A DNA stretch of 64,000 bases from the NCBI RefSeq assembly GCF_900090105.1, contig NZ_FMDM01000013.1, positions 1 to 64,000 of the forward strand, given 5' to 3'. Each line of letters opens with the position of its first letter. Position 1 is the stretch's first letter. The DNA comes from Micromonospora humi (GTDB lineage Bacteria > Actinomycetota > Actinomycetes > Mycobacteriales > Micromonosporaceae). The position numbers and the translations under genes were made by a program. The notes under the pieces are model-generated. The model made no database searches. It was not told where the DNA came from and saw only the letters and a list, made by a program, of their open reading frames with translations. Shown piece after piece: positions 1 through 8,385 of the stretch.

Positions 1-237
1 CTGGACCCACCGTCAGGCTGCCGCTTCCGCACCCGCTGCTGGAAAGCCACCGACCGCTGCGCCACCGAGACACCCGCGCTCACCACCCGCGACGGCGGCA
101 CCCAACTCACCGCCTGCCACCACCCGGAGAACGGCCCGGTCGGGGTCGGTGCGCCCGCGCCGGTCGGCGGCGACGGCGTCGAGCCGGCGACTGTCGGCGC
201 CGGCGACACCCCGCAACTGAAGGAGGTGGCGGAATGA
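1..237 (+). CDS. Oligopeptide-type ABC transporter ATP-binding protein, C-terminal fragment
   Basis: Only the last 78 codons are inside the window; the Walker motifs lie upstream. The visible part reads PPSGCRFRTRCWKATDRC near its start and CHHPEN later. This is the cysteine-containing C-terminal extension (oligo_HPY type) of the DppD/DppF/OppF ATPases. Its stop overlaps the next gene's start (ATGA at 234-237), so it is probably translationally coupled to the permease. The role is ATP hydrolysis at the inner membrane face for peptide or nickel-type uptake; the substrate cannot be told. The Pro/Gly/Ala-rich tail after CHHPEN is less conserved. Confidence 0.8.
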   Translation: MDPPSGCRFRTRCWKATDRCATETPALTTRDGGTQLTACHHPENGPVGVGAPAPVGGDGVEPATVGAGDTPQLKEVAE

Positions 238-1241
238 GTCTGTCCCCGGTCGAGGGCGTGGCCCTCGCGGAGATCGAGTCCCCCGGTGAGGGCGACGAAC
301 GCCGGGACAAGGAGTTCGTCGGTCGCTCACCCGGTCAACTCGCGCTGGCGCGGCTCCGGCGGGACCGCACCGCCATGATCAGCGGCGCGCTGCTCGTCTT
401 CTTCGTGCTGGTCGCGCTGGCCGTGCCGCTGATCCAGGCGCTGTACGGGGTGGGCCCGAAGGAGCAGTTCCAGAGCCGCCTTGACGGCTACGGCATGCCG
501 TTGGGCTACGCCGGCGGCGTGACCGGCGAGCACTGGTTCGGGCTGGAGCCCGGCCTGGGCCGGGACATCTTCATCCGGATGGTGCACGGGCTGCGGACGT
601 CGCTGTTCATCGCGTTCGCCGCCGCCGTGCTGACCGCGGTGATCGGCGTGACGCTGGGTACGCTCGCCGGCTACCTCGGCGGCTGGCTGGACTCGGTGAT
701 CAACTGGATCACCGACCTGACCCTGGCCATGCCGTTCCTGATCATCGCGCTGGCGCTGATGCCGACCGTCGCGCTGCGCTTCTACGGCCAGCGGGAGGCC
801 GTCCCGGCGTACTTCCAGATCGGTGTGCTCATCGCGATCTTCGCGCTGTTCGGCTGGACCAGCACGGCCCGGCTGGTGCGGGGTCAGATCATCGCGCTGC
901 GCGAGCGCGAGTTCGTGGAGGCGGCCCGGGCCAGCGGCGCCGGGCTGGGGCACATGCTGTTCCGCCAGTTGCTGCCGAACGTCTGGGCGCCGATCCTGGT
1001 CGCCTTCTCTCTGGCCGTGCCGCAATACATCACCAGCGAGGCGGCGCTGTCGTTCATCGGCGTCGGCCTGACCGACGAGACGCCGAGCTTCGGGCGGATG
1101 ATCTACCGCAGCCTCGACTACCTGCAGACCGATCCGTCGTACGTCTTCTTCCCCGGCATCACGATCTTCGCGCTCGTGCTCGCCTTCAACCTCTTCGGCG
1201 ACGCGCTGCGCGACGCGCTCGACCCGAAGTCGTCCCGGTAG
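234..1241 (+). CDS. Oligopeptide-type ABC transporter permease (DppC/OppC-like)
   Basis: A 335-aa inner-membrane permease. A roughly 55-residue cytoplasmic N-terminus carries the RLRRDRTAMISG segment typical of the DppC/OppC N-terminal domain, followed by about six hydrophobic helices. The cytoplasmic coupling loop EFVEAARASGAGLGHMLFRQLLPN is the EAA motif of binding-protein-dependent permeases. It should pair with the next permease to form the channel. It overlaps the ATPase by 4 nt and sits 11 nt before the next gene. The order ATPase, C-type permease, B-type permease, binding protein is the reverse of the textbook dpp order. Substrate unknown. Confidence 0.88.
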   Translation: MSLSPVEGVALAEIESPGEGDERRDKEFVGRSPGQLALARLRRDRTAMISGALLVFFVLVALAVPLIQALYGVGPKEQFQSRLDGYGMPLGYAGGVTGEHWFGLEPGLGRDIFIRMVHGLRTSLFIAFAAAVLTAVIGVTLGTLAGYLGGWLDSVINWITDLTLAMPFLIIALALMPTVALRFYGQREAVPAYFQIGVLIAIFALFGWTSTARLVRGQIIALREREFVEAARASGAGLGHMLFRQLLPNVWAPILVAFSLAVPQYITSEAALSFIGVGLTDETPSFGRMIYRSLDYLQTDPSYVFFPGITIFALVLAFNLFGDALRDALDPKSSR

Positions 1242-1252
1242 GAGGCCGACCC

Positions 1253-2239
1253 ATGACGCGTTTCCTCGTCCGCCGGCTGCTCTCGGCCGCGCTCACCCTG
1301 TTCGCGGTCAGCGTGCTCAGCTTCCTGATGTTCTTCGCCCTGCCGCGTGACCCGGTCACCGGGATGTGCCCGAAGAACTGCAACCCGGAGCGGTTGGAGC
1401 GGGTGCGGCAGGAGCTGGGCCTGCGCGACCCGCTGATCAGCCAGTACGCCGGTTACATGAAGGGCATCGTCACCGGCCGGGACCTGGGCAGCGCCCAAGG
1501 TGGCCGCTGCGACGCGCCCTGCCTCGGCTGGTCGTACGTCTCCAACGAGGCGGTGTCGGACACCATCGCCCGGGTGCTGCCGGTGACGCTGAGCATCGTC
1601 ATCCCGGCGGCGGTCCTGTGGCTGCTGCTCGGGGTCGGGCTCGGCATGCTCTCGGCGCTGCGCCGGGGCAGTTGGTTGGACCGGGCGGCGATCGGCTTCT
1701 CGCTGACCGGCGCCTCGTTGCAGCTCTACTTCGTCGGCGCGGTGCTGCTCATCGTCTTCGTCTACAACCTGCGGTTGCTGCCGGTGCCGAGCTACACCTC
1801 GTTGTTCGACAATCCGTTGAAGTGGAGCAGCGGGCTGGTGCTGGCCTGGGTGGCGCTGGCCTTCCTCTTCTCCGCCATCTACGCCCGGCTGTCCCGGGCA
1901 CAGATGTTGGAGACGCTGTCGGAGGACTTCGTCCGCACCGCGCGGGCCAAGGGCCTGGCCAAACGCTCGGTCTACGGCCGGCACGCGCTGCGGGCCGCGA
2001 TCACCCCGGTGGTCACCATCGCCGGCCTGGACGTGGGCGGGGCGCTGGGCGGGACGGTGATCACCGAGACGACGTTCGGTCTGAACGGGATGGGGCGTAC
2101 CGCTGTCGACGCGGTCCGCTCCGGCGACCTGCCGACGATCATGGCGACCGTGCTGATCGCGGCGGTCTTCGTGGTGCTGGCGAACGTGGTGGTGGACCTG
2201 CTCTACGCGGTGATCGACCCGCGGGTGCGGCTCGGCTGA
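1253..2239 (+). CDS. Oligopeptide-type ABC transporter permease (DppB/OppB-like)
   Basis: A 328-aa permease beginning MTRFLVRRLL, the usual DppB-type start with an immediate transmembrane helix. A periplasmic loop with two CPKNC/CDAPC-type cysteine pairs precedes the remaining helices. The EAA-like loop EDFVRTARAKGLAKRSVYGRHALR is the ATPase contact. An RBS-like GGAGG stands about 9 nt upstream (1242-1246). It is in the same operon as the two genes before it. It should heterodimerise with the DppC-like permease. The four cysteines in the external loop may form disulfides, which is inference only. Confidence 0.88.
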   Translation: MTRFLVRRLLSAALTLFAVSVLSFLMFFALPRDPVTGMCPKNCNPERLERVRQELGLRDPLISQYAGYMKGIVTGRDLGSAQGGRCDAPCLGWSYVSNEAVSDTIARVLPVTLSIVIPAAVLWLLLGVGLGMLSALRRGSWLDRAAIGFSLTGASLQLYFVGAVLLIVFVYNLRLLPVPSYTSLFDNPLKWSSGLVLAWVALAFLFSAIYARLSRAQMLETLSEDFVRTARAKGLAKRSVYGRHALRAAITPVVTIAGLDVGGALGGTVITETTFGLNGMGRTAVDAVRSGDLPTIMATVLIAAVFVVLANVVVDLLYAVIDPRVRLG

Positions 2240-2347
2240 ACCGCGACGAAATTTATCGACAACTGTTACCCAACTTGTAGTTTTTCTTCTTTACGATCCT
2301 CGGGACGTCGGCGGATGCGCTCGGCGAACGGGTGGAGGAGGTAGGAC
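2240..2347 (+). promoter_or_regulatory. AT-rich spacer, probable promoter of the binding-protein gene
   Basis: Positions 2249-2297 are far richer in A and T than the surroundings. This suggests a separate promoter, so the binding protein can be made in excess of the permeases. I cannot fix the -35 and -10 boxes. A strong Shine-Dalgarno (GGAGGAGG, about 2334-2341) precedes the ATG at 2348. Confidence 0.35.
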
Positions 2348-4090
2348 ATGCGACCACGCGCAGCGGCCGCCGCGGGCGGTGCCATCGCACTGGTTGTGGC
2401 ACTTGGTGCCTGCTCGGAGAACACGGGCGAAGGCACCAAGGTGGACGGCAACCGGCAGCAGACCGGGGTCATCGCGACCGACCCCAAGGACTCGCAGGGG
2501 CCGGCCGCCGAGATCGACGGCGCGGCCAAGGGCGGGACGTTCACCATCATCCGGGAGACCCCCATCTCCCACCTGGACCCGCAGCGGACGTACTCGTTCG
2601 CCGGCCTGATGGCCAACCCGCTCTTCGCCCGCTACCTGACCACCTGGAAGGACGACGGCAAGGGCGGCCTGGTCCTGGTGGGCGACCTGGCCGAGACCCC
2701 GGGCACGAACGTCAACAACGACTGCAAGGTCTGGGAGTTCAAGGTCAAGGACGGGGTGAAGTTCGAGGACGGCAGCCCGATCACCGCGAAGGAGATCGCG
2801 TACGGCATCGCCCGCTCCTTCGACCCCGACCTCACCAGCGGCCCTACCTACATCCAGGAGTGGCTGGCCGACACCCCGCAGTTCGACACCAAGTGGGACT
2901 TCAAGAAGAACAAGACGTCGCTGCCGCCGGGCCTGACCACGCCGGACGACAAGACGCTGCGCTTCGAGTTCGCCAAGCCCCGCTGCGACCTGCCGTTCGC
3001 GGTCTCGCTGCCCACCACGGCACCGCTGAAGCCGGAGAAGGACACCGGGGTCAACCTGGACCAGCGGCCGTTCTCGTCCGGCCCTTACAAGATCGCCAAG
3101 AACCAGGTGGGCGTCCAGCTCACGCTGGACCGCAACCCGAACTGGGACGCGAAGACCGACCCGGTGCGGCACCAGTACCCGGACCAGTTCGTCTGGACCT
3201 TCGGCCCGACCCAGGACGCCGCCAACAACCGGGTGATCGCCGACAACGGCGCGGACCAGAGCGCGCTGGCCTTCAACTCGGTGCCACCCGCGCTGGTCGC
3301 CAAGGTGGCCGGTGACCCCGCGCTGAAGTCCCGCACCCTGCTGTCGCCGACCCCGAGCGCCAACCAGCTCGTGATCAACACGCAGCGCGTCAAGGACCTG
3401 AAGGTCCGCCAGGCACTCAACTACGCGATCGACCGCGAGGGCCTGGTCAAGGCGCTCGGCGGCCAGACCGTCGCCCAGCCGATGACCACGCTGATGCCGC
3501 CGTCGACCATCGGCTACAAGGCGTACGACGCCTATCCGGCCGGTGCCAACGGCAACCCGGAGAAGGCGAAGGAACTGCTCGGCGGCCAGACGCCGGAGTT
3601 GGTCCTCGGCGCCGCGGACAACACCGACGAGCAGCAGATCGCGGTCCAGCTCAAGGGCAACCTGGAGCGCGCCGGCTTCAAGATCACCGTCCGGAACATC
3701 CCGGACGACGCGAAGCTGGACGAGGTCAAGAAGAAGAACAACCCGTGGGACCTCTACATCGGCAACTGGGCCGCCGACTGGCCGAGCGGCGCGTCGATCC
3801 TGCCGGTGCTCTACGACGGCCGCACCATCAAGGCCGAGGGCAACAGCAACTCCTCCTACTTCAACGACGACGCCATCAACGCCGAGATGGACCGGATCCT
3901 GGCCATGCCCCCGGCCGACCAGGGCCCGGAGTGGGGCAAGCTCGACGAGCGGATCATGAAGGAGCACGCGCCGGTGGTGCCGCTCTACGTCGACGTGGCG
4001 TACAACGTGCACGGCTCCAAGGCCGGCGGTGTCTTCATCTCGTCGGTCTTCGGCTACCCGAACTTCGTCAACGCCTTCGTCAAGCAGTAG
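2348..4090 (+). CDS. ABC transporter substrate-binding lipoprotein, SBP_bac_5 family
   Basis: A 580-aa extracytoplasmic solute-binding protein of the DppA/OppA family (SBP_bac_5). The N-terminus has basic residues, a hydrophobic stretch and a lipobox ending LGAC at about residue 20, so it should be a membrane-anchored lipoprotein. The mature part has the family pattern: GGTFTIIRETPISHLDP near residue 65, YLTTWKDD, WEFKVKDGVKFEDGSPITA, and later VRQALNYAIDREGLV. Length fits the family. It follows the permeases after 108 bp and is presumably the partner of that transporter, delivering peptides or a related ligand. The ligand cannot be told from sequence. Confidence 0.88.
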   Translation: MRPRAAAAAGGAIALVVALGACSENTGEGTKVDGNRQQTGVIATDPKDSQGPAAEIDGAAKGGTFTIIRETPISHLDPQRTYSFAGLMANPLFARYLTTWKDDGKGGLVLVGDLAETPGTNVNNDCKVWEFKVKDGVKFEDGSPITAKEIAYGIARSFDPDLTSGPTYIQEWLADTPQFDTKWDFKKNKTSLPPGLTTPDDKTLRFEFAKPRCDLPFAVSLPTTAPLKPEKDTGVNLDQRPFSSGPYKIAKNQVGVQLTLDRNPNWDAKTDPVRHQYPDQFVWTFGPTQDAANNRVIADNGADQSALAFNSVPPALVAKVAGDPALKSRTLLSPTPSANQLVINTQRVKDLKVRQALNYAIDREGLVKALGGQTVAQPMTTLMPPSTIGYKAYDAYPAGANGNPEKAKELLGGQTPELVLGAADNTDEQQIAVQLKGNLERAGFKITVRNIPDDAKLDEVKKKNNPWDLYIGNWAADWPSGASILPVLYDGRTIKAEGNSNSSYFNDDAINAEMDRILAMPPADQGPEWGKLDERIMKEHAPVVPLYVDVAYNVHGSKAGGVFISSVFGYPNFVNAFVKQ

Positions 4091-4103
4091 CGCCGGCCCG
4101 CCG

Positions 4104-4187
4104 GTAAGGAGGGGCCCCCGCTTAACACCCAGTGTTAAGCGGGGGCCCCGCCTATGCAGAATGCGTTAAGCGGGGGCCCCTCCTTAC
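4104..4187. repeat. Tripartite palindromic element with two exclusive hairpins
   Basis: The left arm 4111-4128 pairs perfectly with 4132-4149 (18 bp, 3-nt loop). The longer left arm 4104-4126 is also a perfect inverted copy of 4165-4187 (23 bp). The two pairings use the same left arm and exclude each other. The core is GGGGCCCC next to GTTAAG. It lies between the convergent binding-protein gene and S9 peptidase gene and overlaps the last codon of the peptidase, so it can act as a terminator. Related elements are at 12911-12994 and 61802-61826. Confidence 0.85.
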
Positions 4188-6328
4188 ATATGCCGGCGGA
4201 GGAAGTCCAGCTCGAGGCGGAGCAGGCGCTCCGCGACGCCGCCGGCCGCGAGGTGACTCGCGCCCGGCAGCGGCAGCACCGCGTGCGGGCGGCCGGTGGA
4301 CAGCAGCGCGGCGGAGAGCCGCAGCGTGTGCGCGGCCAGCACGTTGTCGTCGACCAGCCCGTGCACCAGCAGCATCGGCCGCGCCTCGGCCGGGTCGCCG
4401 ACCGGTTCGGCGGCCAACTCGACGAGCGAGTGGTGGGCGTAGACGTCCATGCCGTCCTCCGGCATGCCCAGGTAACGCTCGCTGTAGGCGGTGTCGTACA
4501 ACGCCCAGTCGGTGACCGGCGCGCCCACGATCGCGCACCGGAACAGCTCCGGGTGGCGCAGCACCGCCAGCCCCGCCAGCCAGCCGCCGAACGACCAGCC
4601 GCGCACCGCGACCCGGCCCAGGTCCAGGTCGGGGTGCTTGCCGGCGAGCGCGGTCAGCGCGTCCACCTGGTCGGTCAGGATCACGTCGGCCACCCGGCGG
4701 TGGATCGCCTTCTCGAACGAGGGCGCGATGCCCGGCGTACCCCGGTTGTCGACGGTCACCACCGCGAAGCCCTGGTCGGCCCACCACTGCCGCTCCAGCC
4801 AGGCGTCGCGTGCCGCCACCACCTCCTGGTGGCCGGGCCCGCCGTAGATGTCCACCAGCACCGGCAGCCGGGTGCCCTTGACGTGCTCGCCGGGGTAGAG
4901 CACCGCGCTGGGCAGCCGCCGGTCGGTCACCCGCACCAGCGTCGGCCGCGGGGCGTACGAGCTGGTGGCGGCCAGCGAGCGCAGCTCGCCCACCTCGCGG
5001 TCGCCGTGCCACACCCGCCAACGGACCCCGGCGTGCTCCAGCGACGCGACGCCCACCGCCAGCGTGGACCCGCCGATCGCGGCGGTGTGCCAGCCCGGGT
5101 CGCTGCCCATCCGGCGGGCGTCCATCCCGCCGCCGATCGCGGTCCGCACCCGGTAGAGGTGGCGCTGGCTCGGTTCGCCCTCACTGGCCTCGACCAGCAG
5201 GTCGGCCGCGGTGCCCGGACCGGCCGGCAGTCGCCCGACCACCCGCCGCACGTAGAGCGAGGGCGGGGTGAGCAGCGTGCCGTCGGCGAACAGGCATCTG
5301 GCGTCGTACCCGTCGTGGGCCAGCTCGCCGCCGACCAGCACCCGCCCGTCGGGCAGGTGCGCCGGGGTGCCCGGGATCGGCTCCACCCAGCGCGGGTCGG
5401 CCAGCTCGGCGTGCACCTGCGTCTCCCCGGTGCGCGGGTCCACCGCGAGCACCAGGCCGTGCTGCTGGGAGCGGCGCAGCACGGTGATCAGCGGTCCGCC
5501 GTCGGCCCACTCGACCGAGCTGAGGTAGGGGTAGGTCTCCCGGTCCCAGTGCACGTCGACCCAGCCGCCGTCGAGGTCGAGCAGGTGCAGGCTCACCTCC
5601 GCGTTCGGGCCGCCCGCCACCGGGTACGCCAGCGGCGTCGGCGGGCTCGCCGGCTCGGCCGGGTCGTGCAGGTACCAGCGGGGCAGGCGGGACTCGTCCA
5701 CCCGGGCGGCCAGCACCGAACGCCCGTCCGGCGCCCACCAGTAGCCCCGGTGGCGGTGGAACTCCTCGGCCGCGATGTGCTCGGCCAACCCCCAGGTCAC
5801 GCCGCTGTCCTCGCCGGCGAGCAGGTTGTCCGTGCCGTCCGGCTCGACCACCCGGAGCTGGCCCCGGCGCACGCCCTCGGCGGTGTCGGTGACGTAGGCC
5901 AGCCGCTCGCCGGTCGGGTCGGGCCGCGGATCGATCACCGGCCCGACGGCGGCGACCTCGATCACGTCGCCGTGCACCAGGTCGGCCCGGAACAACCGCC
6001 CGGCCAGCGCGAACGCGGCCACCCGCCCGGCTGCGTCCAGCGCGTACGAGCCGATGCCGCCGGAACTGAGCCGCTGCCGTTCGCGCAGCGCCCGCTCGCC
6101 CGGCGCCAGGCGGACCGGCTCGGCGTCGGTGCCCAGCAACACCGCCGGGTCGGCGACCAGACGCTCCGCGCCGGTGTCGACGTCGAGCAGCCAGAGCGCG
6201 TCGGCCGGGTCCTCCGGTCCCGCCGAACGCAGGAAGAGCACCCGGGAGCCGTCCCCCGCGACGGTCACGGCGCGCGGCGCCCCGTGGCTGAACCGACGGG
6301 TACGGGCGGCCAGCTCGGGAAAGTCCAC
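4184..6328 (-). CDS. S9 family prolyl oligopeptidase / dipeptidyl-peptidase IV-like enzyme
   Basis: A 714-aa serine peptidase. An N-terminal beta-propeller-like half has repeated WxxDG-type strands (for example GYWWAPDGRSVLAARVD). It is followed by a C-terminal alpha/beta-hydrolase domain with the nucleophile motif GWSFGG (Ser about 578), an acid in VHGLVDDNV and a histidine in GASHLA. The oxyanion-side element YGGPGHQ is also present, as in DPP-IV. I chose GTG at 6328 (VDFPELAARTRR) because family members start here. A longer reading frame exists but would run antisense through mshB. No signal peptide, so probably cytoplasmic. It would remove dipeptides or cleave after proline in short peptides. 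Confidence 0.88.
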   Translation of the reverse strand: MDFPELAARTRRFSHGAPRAVTVAGDGSRVLFLRSAGPEDPADALWLLDVDTGAERLVADPAVLLGTDAEPVRLAPGERALRERQRLSSGGIGSYALDAAGRVAAFALAGRLFRADLVHGDVIEVAAVGPVIDPRPDPTGERLAYVTDTAEGVRRGQLRVVEPDGTDNLLAGEDSGVTWGLAEHIAAEEFHRHRGYWWAPDGRSVLAARVDESRLPRWYLHDPAEPASPPTPLAYPVAGGPNAEVSLHLLDLDGGWVDVHWDRETYPYLSSVEWADGGPLITVLRRSQQHGLVLAVDPRTGETQVHAELADPRWVEPIPGTPAHLPDGRVLVGGELAHDGYDARCLFADGTLLTPPSLYVRRVVGRLPAGPGTAADLLVEASEGEPSQRHLYRVRTAIGGGMDARRMGSDPGWHTAAIGGSTLAVGVASLEHAGVRWRVWHGDREVGELRSLAATSSYAPRPTLVRVTDRRLPSAVLYPGEHVKGTRLPVLVDIYGGPGHQEVVAARDAWLERQWWADQGFAVVTVDNRGTPGIAPSFEKAIHRRVADVILTDQVDALTALAGKHPDLDLGRVAVRGWSFGGWLAGLAVLRHPELFRCAIVGAPVTDWALYDTAYSERYLGMPEDGMDVYAHHSLVELAAEPVGDPAEARPMLLVHGLVDDNVLAAHTLRLSAALLSTGRPHAVLPLPGASHLAAGGVAERLLRLELDFLRRHM

Positions 6329-6424
6329 GCCTGCAGATCGTAGGCGGGCTCCCGGCGTGATGTGGCCGACCTGGGCGGACGCATGACCGCCGGAGGGGCA
6401 GGACCGCCGGTTAGAGTGACGGGC

Positions 6425-7339
6425 GTGACGACGCTGCCCGACCGACGCCTCCTGCTGGTCCACGCGCATCCCGACGACGAGTCGATCGGCACCGGCGCGA
6501 CGATGGCGCACTACGCCGCCGCCGGCGCCCACGTCACGCTGGTGACCTGCACGCTGGGCGAGGAGGGCGAGATCCACGTACCGGAGCTGGCCGGTCTCGC
6601 CGCGGCCGAGGCCGACCAGCTCGGCGGCTACCGCATCGCGGAGCTGGCCTCGGCCTGCGCCGCGCTCGGCGTCACCGACCACCGGTTCCTCGGCGGCGCG
6701 GGCCGCTACCGCGACTCCGGGATGATGGGGATGGCCACCAACGACCACCCGCGGGCGTTCTGGCGGGCCGGCCTCGACGCCGCCGCCGGGCACCTGCTGC
6801 AGGTCATCCGTGAGGTCCGCCCCCAGGTCGTGATCACGTACGACCCGAACGGCTTCTACGGCCACCCCGACCACATCCAGGCGCACCGGGTCGCCATGCG
6901 CGGCGTCGAGCTGGCCGCGGCCGAGGGGATCGCCCCGGCGAAGGTCTACTGGACGGCCATGCCGCGCAGCGTGCTCGACGCCGGCCTGGAGGCGTTCAGC
7001 GAGTCGTCGGACAATCCCTTCGCCGGCATCTCCGACGTGGCGGAGCTGCCGTTCGGCACACCGGACGCGCAGATCGCGGCGCGGATCGACGCCACCGACC
7101 AGCACGCGGCCAAGGAGGCGGCGATGCGCGCCCACGCCACCCAGATCCCGGCCAACTCCTGGCTCTACTCGATCGCCGGCAACTTCGGCGCCGAGTTCAT
7201 GGGCGTCGAATACTTCACGCTCGCGGTCGGCGAGAAGGGACCCGGCAACGGCCCGTACGGCTGGGAGGACGACCTCTTCGCCGGGGTGTCCCCGGACGCG
7301 GCGGACCGTGCCCCGGTCGCGGCGGCCGGTCTCCGGTGA
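6425..7339 (+). CDS. mshB: N-acetyl-glucosaminyl-inositol deacetylase, mycothiol biosynthesis
   Basis: A 304-aa zinc deacetylase of the PIG-L/LmbE family. It carries HAHPDDES near the N-terminus (zinc ligands and catalytic Asp) and GHPDHIQAH near residue 145 (third ligand region). It removes acetyl from GlcNAc-inositol, the second committed step of mycothiol synthesis in actinobacteria. The GTG at 6425 gives VTTLPDRRLLLVHAHPDDE; an in-frame GTG at 6416 is an alternative. It is divergent from the S9 peptidase with a 96-bp gap and overlaps the next gene by 4 nt. The paralogous Mca amidase is possible, but the short length and the downstream membrane gene favour MshB. Confidence 0.88.
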   Translation: MTTLPDRRLLLVHAHPDDESIGTGATMAHYAAAGAHVTLVTCTLGEEGEIHVPELAGLAAAEADQLGGYRIAELASACAALGVTDHRFLGGAGRYRDSGMMGMATNDHPRAFWRAGLDAAAGHLLQVIREVRPQVVITYDPNGFYGHPDHIQAHRVAMRGVELAAAEGIAPAKVYWTAMPRSVLDAGLEAFSESSDNPFAGISDVAELPFGTPDAQIAARIDATDQHAAKEAAMRAHATQIPANSWLYSIAGNFGAEFMGVEYFTLAVGEKGPGNGPYGWEDDLFAGVSPDAADRAPVAAAGLR

Positions 7340-7833
7340 CGTCGCCCGCCGCGCCCGTGTCGGTCCTGCCCGAGCCGTCGCCGCCCGCCCCGCCCGGCCG
7401 GGCGGAGCGGGCGCTCGACCGCGCGCTGCGGGTGGCCGGCGGCGTGGTGGCGGTCTGGGCCGGCGTGCTGGCCGCGTTGCTCGACCTGATCTTCGCCACC
7501 TGGGCCTGGGAGACCGTGCAGGGCCGCTCCGGCGGCGCGCAGGCGCTGGTCGGCATCGGGCTGGCGGTGGCCGGGATCGCCGCGGTGGCGGCCTCGACGG
7601 TGCTGCTGGGCTGGTTCGCGCACGCCTCGACCGGCAGCCGGTGGGCGGTGGCGCTGGTCGCGCTGCCGTGGTTCCTGGTGATCGTGGTGGGCGGGTTCCG
7701 CACCACCGAGGGCGACCTGGCGCTGGCCGGCGACAACGCGCTCGGCCTCGCGCTGATCGTGACCGGCGCGGTCACCTTCGCGGTGATCGGCTTCCGGCAC
7801 ATCGTGACACCGCCGGTGCCCGCTCAGCGGTGA
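7336..7833 (+). CDS. Small integral membrane protein downstream of mshB (DUF6113-like)
   Basis: A 165-aa protein with a Pro/Ala-rich N-terminal 25 residues and then four hydrophobic segments (about 40-60, 72-95, 100-120, 130-155). The GTG start overlaps the mshB stop (GTGA), so translation is probably coupled. Small membrane proteins at this position are common in Micromonospora, and I believe the family is DUF6113, though I cannot confirm this. No catalytic motif is visible. Function unknown; the coupling suggests a shared regulation with mycothiol synthesis rather than proving a shared role. Confidence 0.75.
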   Translation: MTSPAAPVSVLPEPSPPAPPGRAERALDRALRVAGGVVAVWAGVLAALLDLIFATWAWETVQGRSGGAQALVGIGLAVAGIAAVAASTVLLGWFAHASTGSRWAVALVALPWFLVIVVGGFRTTEGDLALAGDNALGLALIVTGAVTFAVIGFRHIVTPPVPAQR

Positions 7834-7919
7834 GGTGCTGACGCCGCACAGTCGGCGGTGGTAGACATTCCTGCCAGAGGCCCGCCGCGGTGGCGGGCGG
7901 GTGCGGCGGGAGGCGTGCG

Positions 7920-8384
7920 ATGGGTCAGCGGTGGCGTGCGATCGGTGTGCTGACGGCCGCGTTGTTCGCGGTCAACGTGGTGGCCCGGCTGGTCATCCGG
8001 TTCGCCTTTCCGGACGACGACACCGCCGCCGGCCGGGTCTCGCTGGTGATGTTCCTGGCCATCGGCCTGATCCTGGCCGGCGCGGCGTTCCGCTGGGGCG
8101 CCGCCCGGCCGCTCGGACACTGGGCCGGCGACCTGGCCCTGACGGTGGTGGTGGCGCTCGCGCTGACCGTCTTCGTCGGTCCGCTGCTGGTCGGGGAGAA
8201 CCCGTTCGGCGGTGGCGCCGGCCTCTTCTTCGCCCAGATCTGGCTCTATCTCGCGGCCACCGCGGCGGGTGTGCTGGTCGGCTACCTGACCCTCACCGCG
8301 CTCGGCCGCGACTTCCGCTCCCGCCAGCTCAAGCGGTACGCCGAGATGAAGCAGTCCCGGCCTCGCCGGATCGTCCGGCGCTGA
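7920..8384 (+). CDS. Hypothetical membrane protein, four predicted helices
   Basis: A 154-aa protein starting MGQRWRAIGVLTAALF at an ATG preceded by GGGAGG about 6 nt upstream. An upstream in-frame ATG at 7890 lacks a good ribosome site. There are four hydrophobic stretches (about 8-28, 40-58, 68-90, 100-125) and a basic C-terminal tail RQLKRYAEMKQSRPRRIVRR, predicted cytoplasmic. I recognise no family motif. It lies 86 bp after the previous gene on the same strand and ends 2 bp before the convergent GNAT gene. Confidence 0.7.
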   Translation: MGQRWRAIGVLTAALFAVNVVARLVIRFAFPDDDTAAGRVSLVMFLAIGLILAGAAFRWGAARPLGHWAGDLALTVVVALALTVFVGPLLVGENPFGGGAGLFFAQIWLYLAATAAGVLVGYLTLTALGRDFRSRQLKRYAEMKQSRPRRIVRR

Positions 8385-8385
8385 G

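Noticed and set aside
4154..6343. Long plus-strand ORF of 729 codons opposite the S9 peptidase
   Set aside because: It is the antisense shadow of a GC-rich gene; its composition is Arg/Gly/Gln-rich without domain signals, while the minus strand has a full S9 peptidase.
6329..7135. Extension of the S9 peptidase frame upstream to 7135
   Set aside because: It would run antisense through mshB. Family N-termini match the GTG at 6328.
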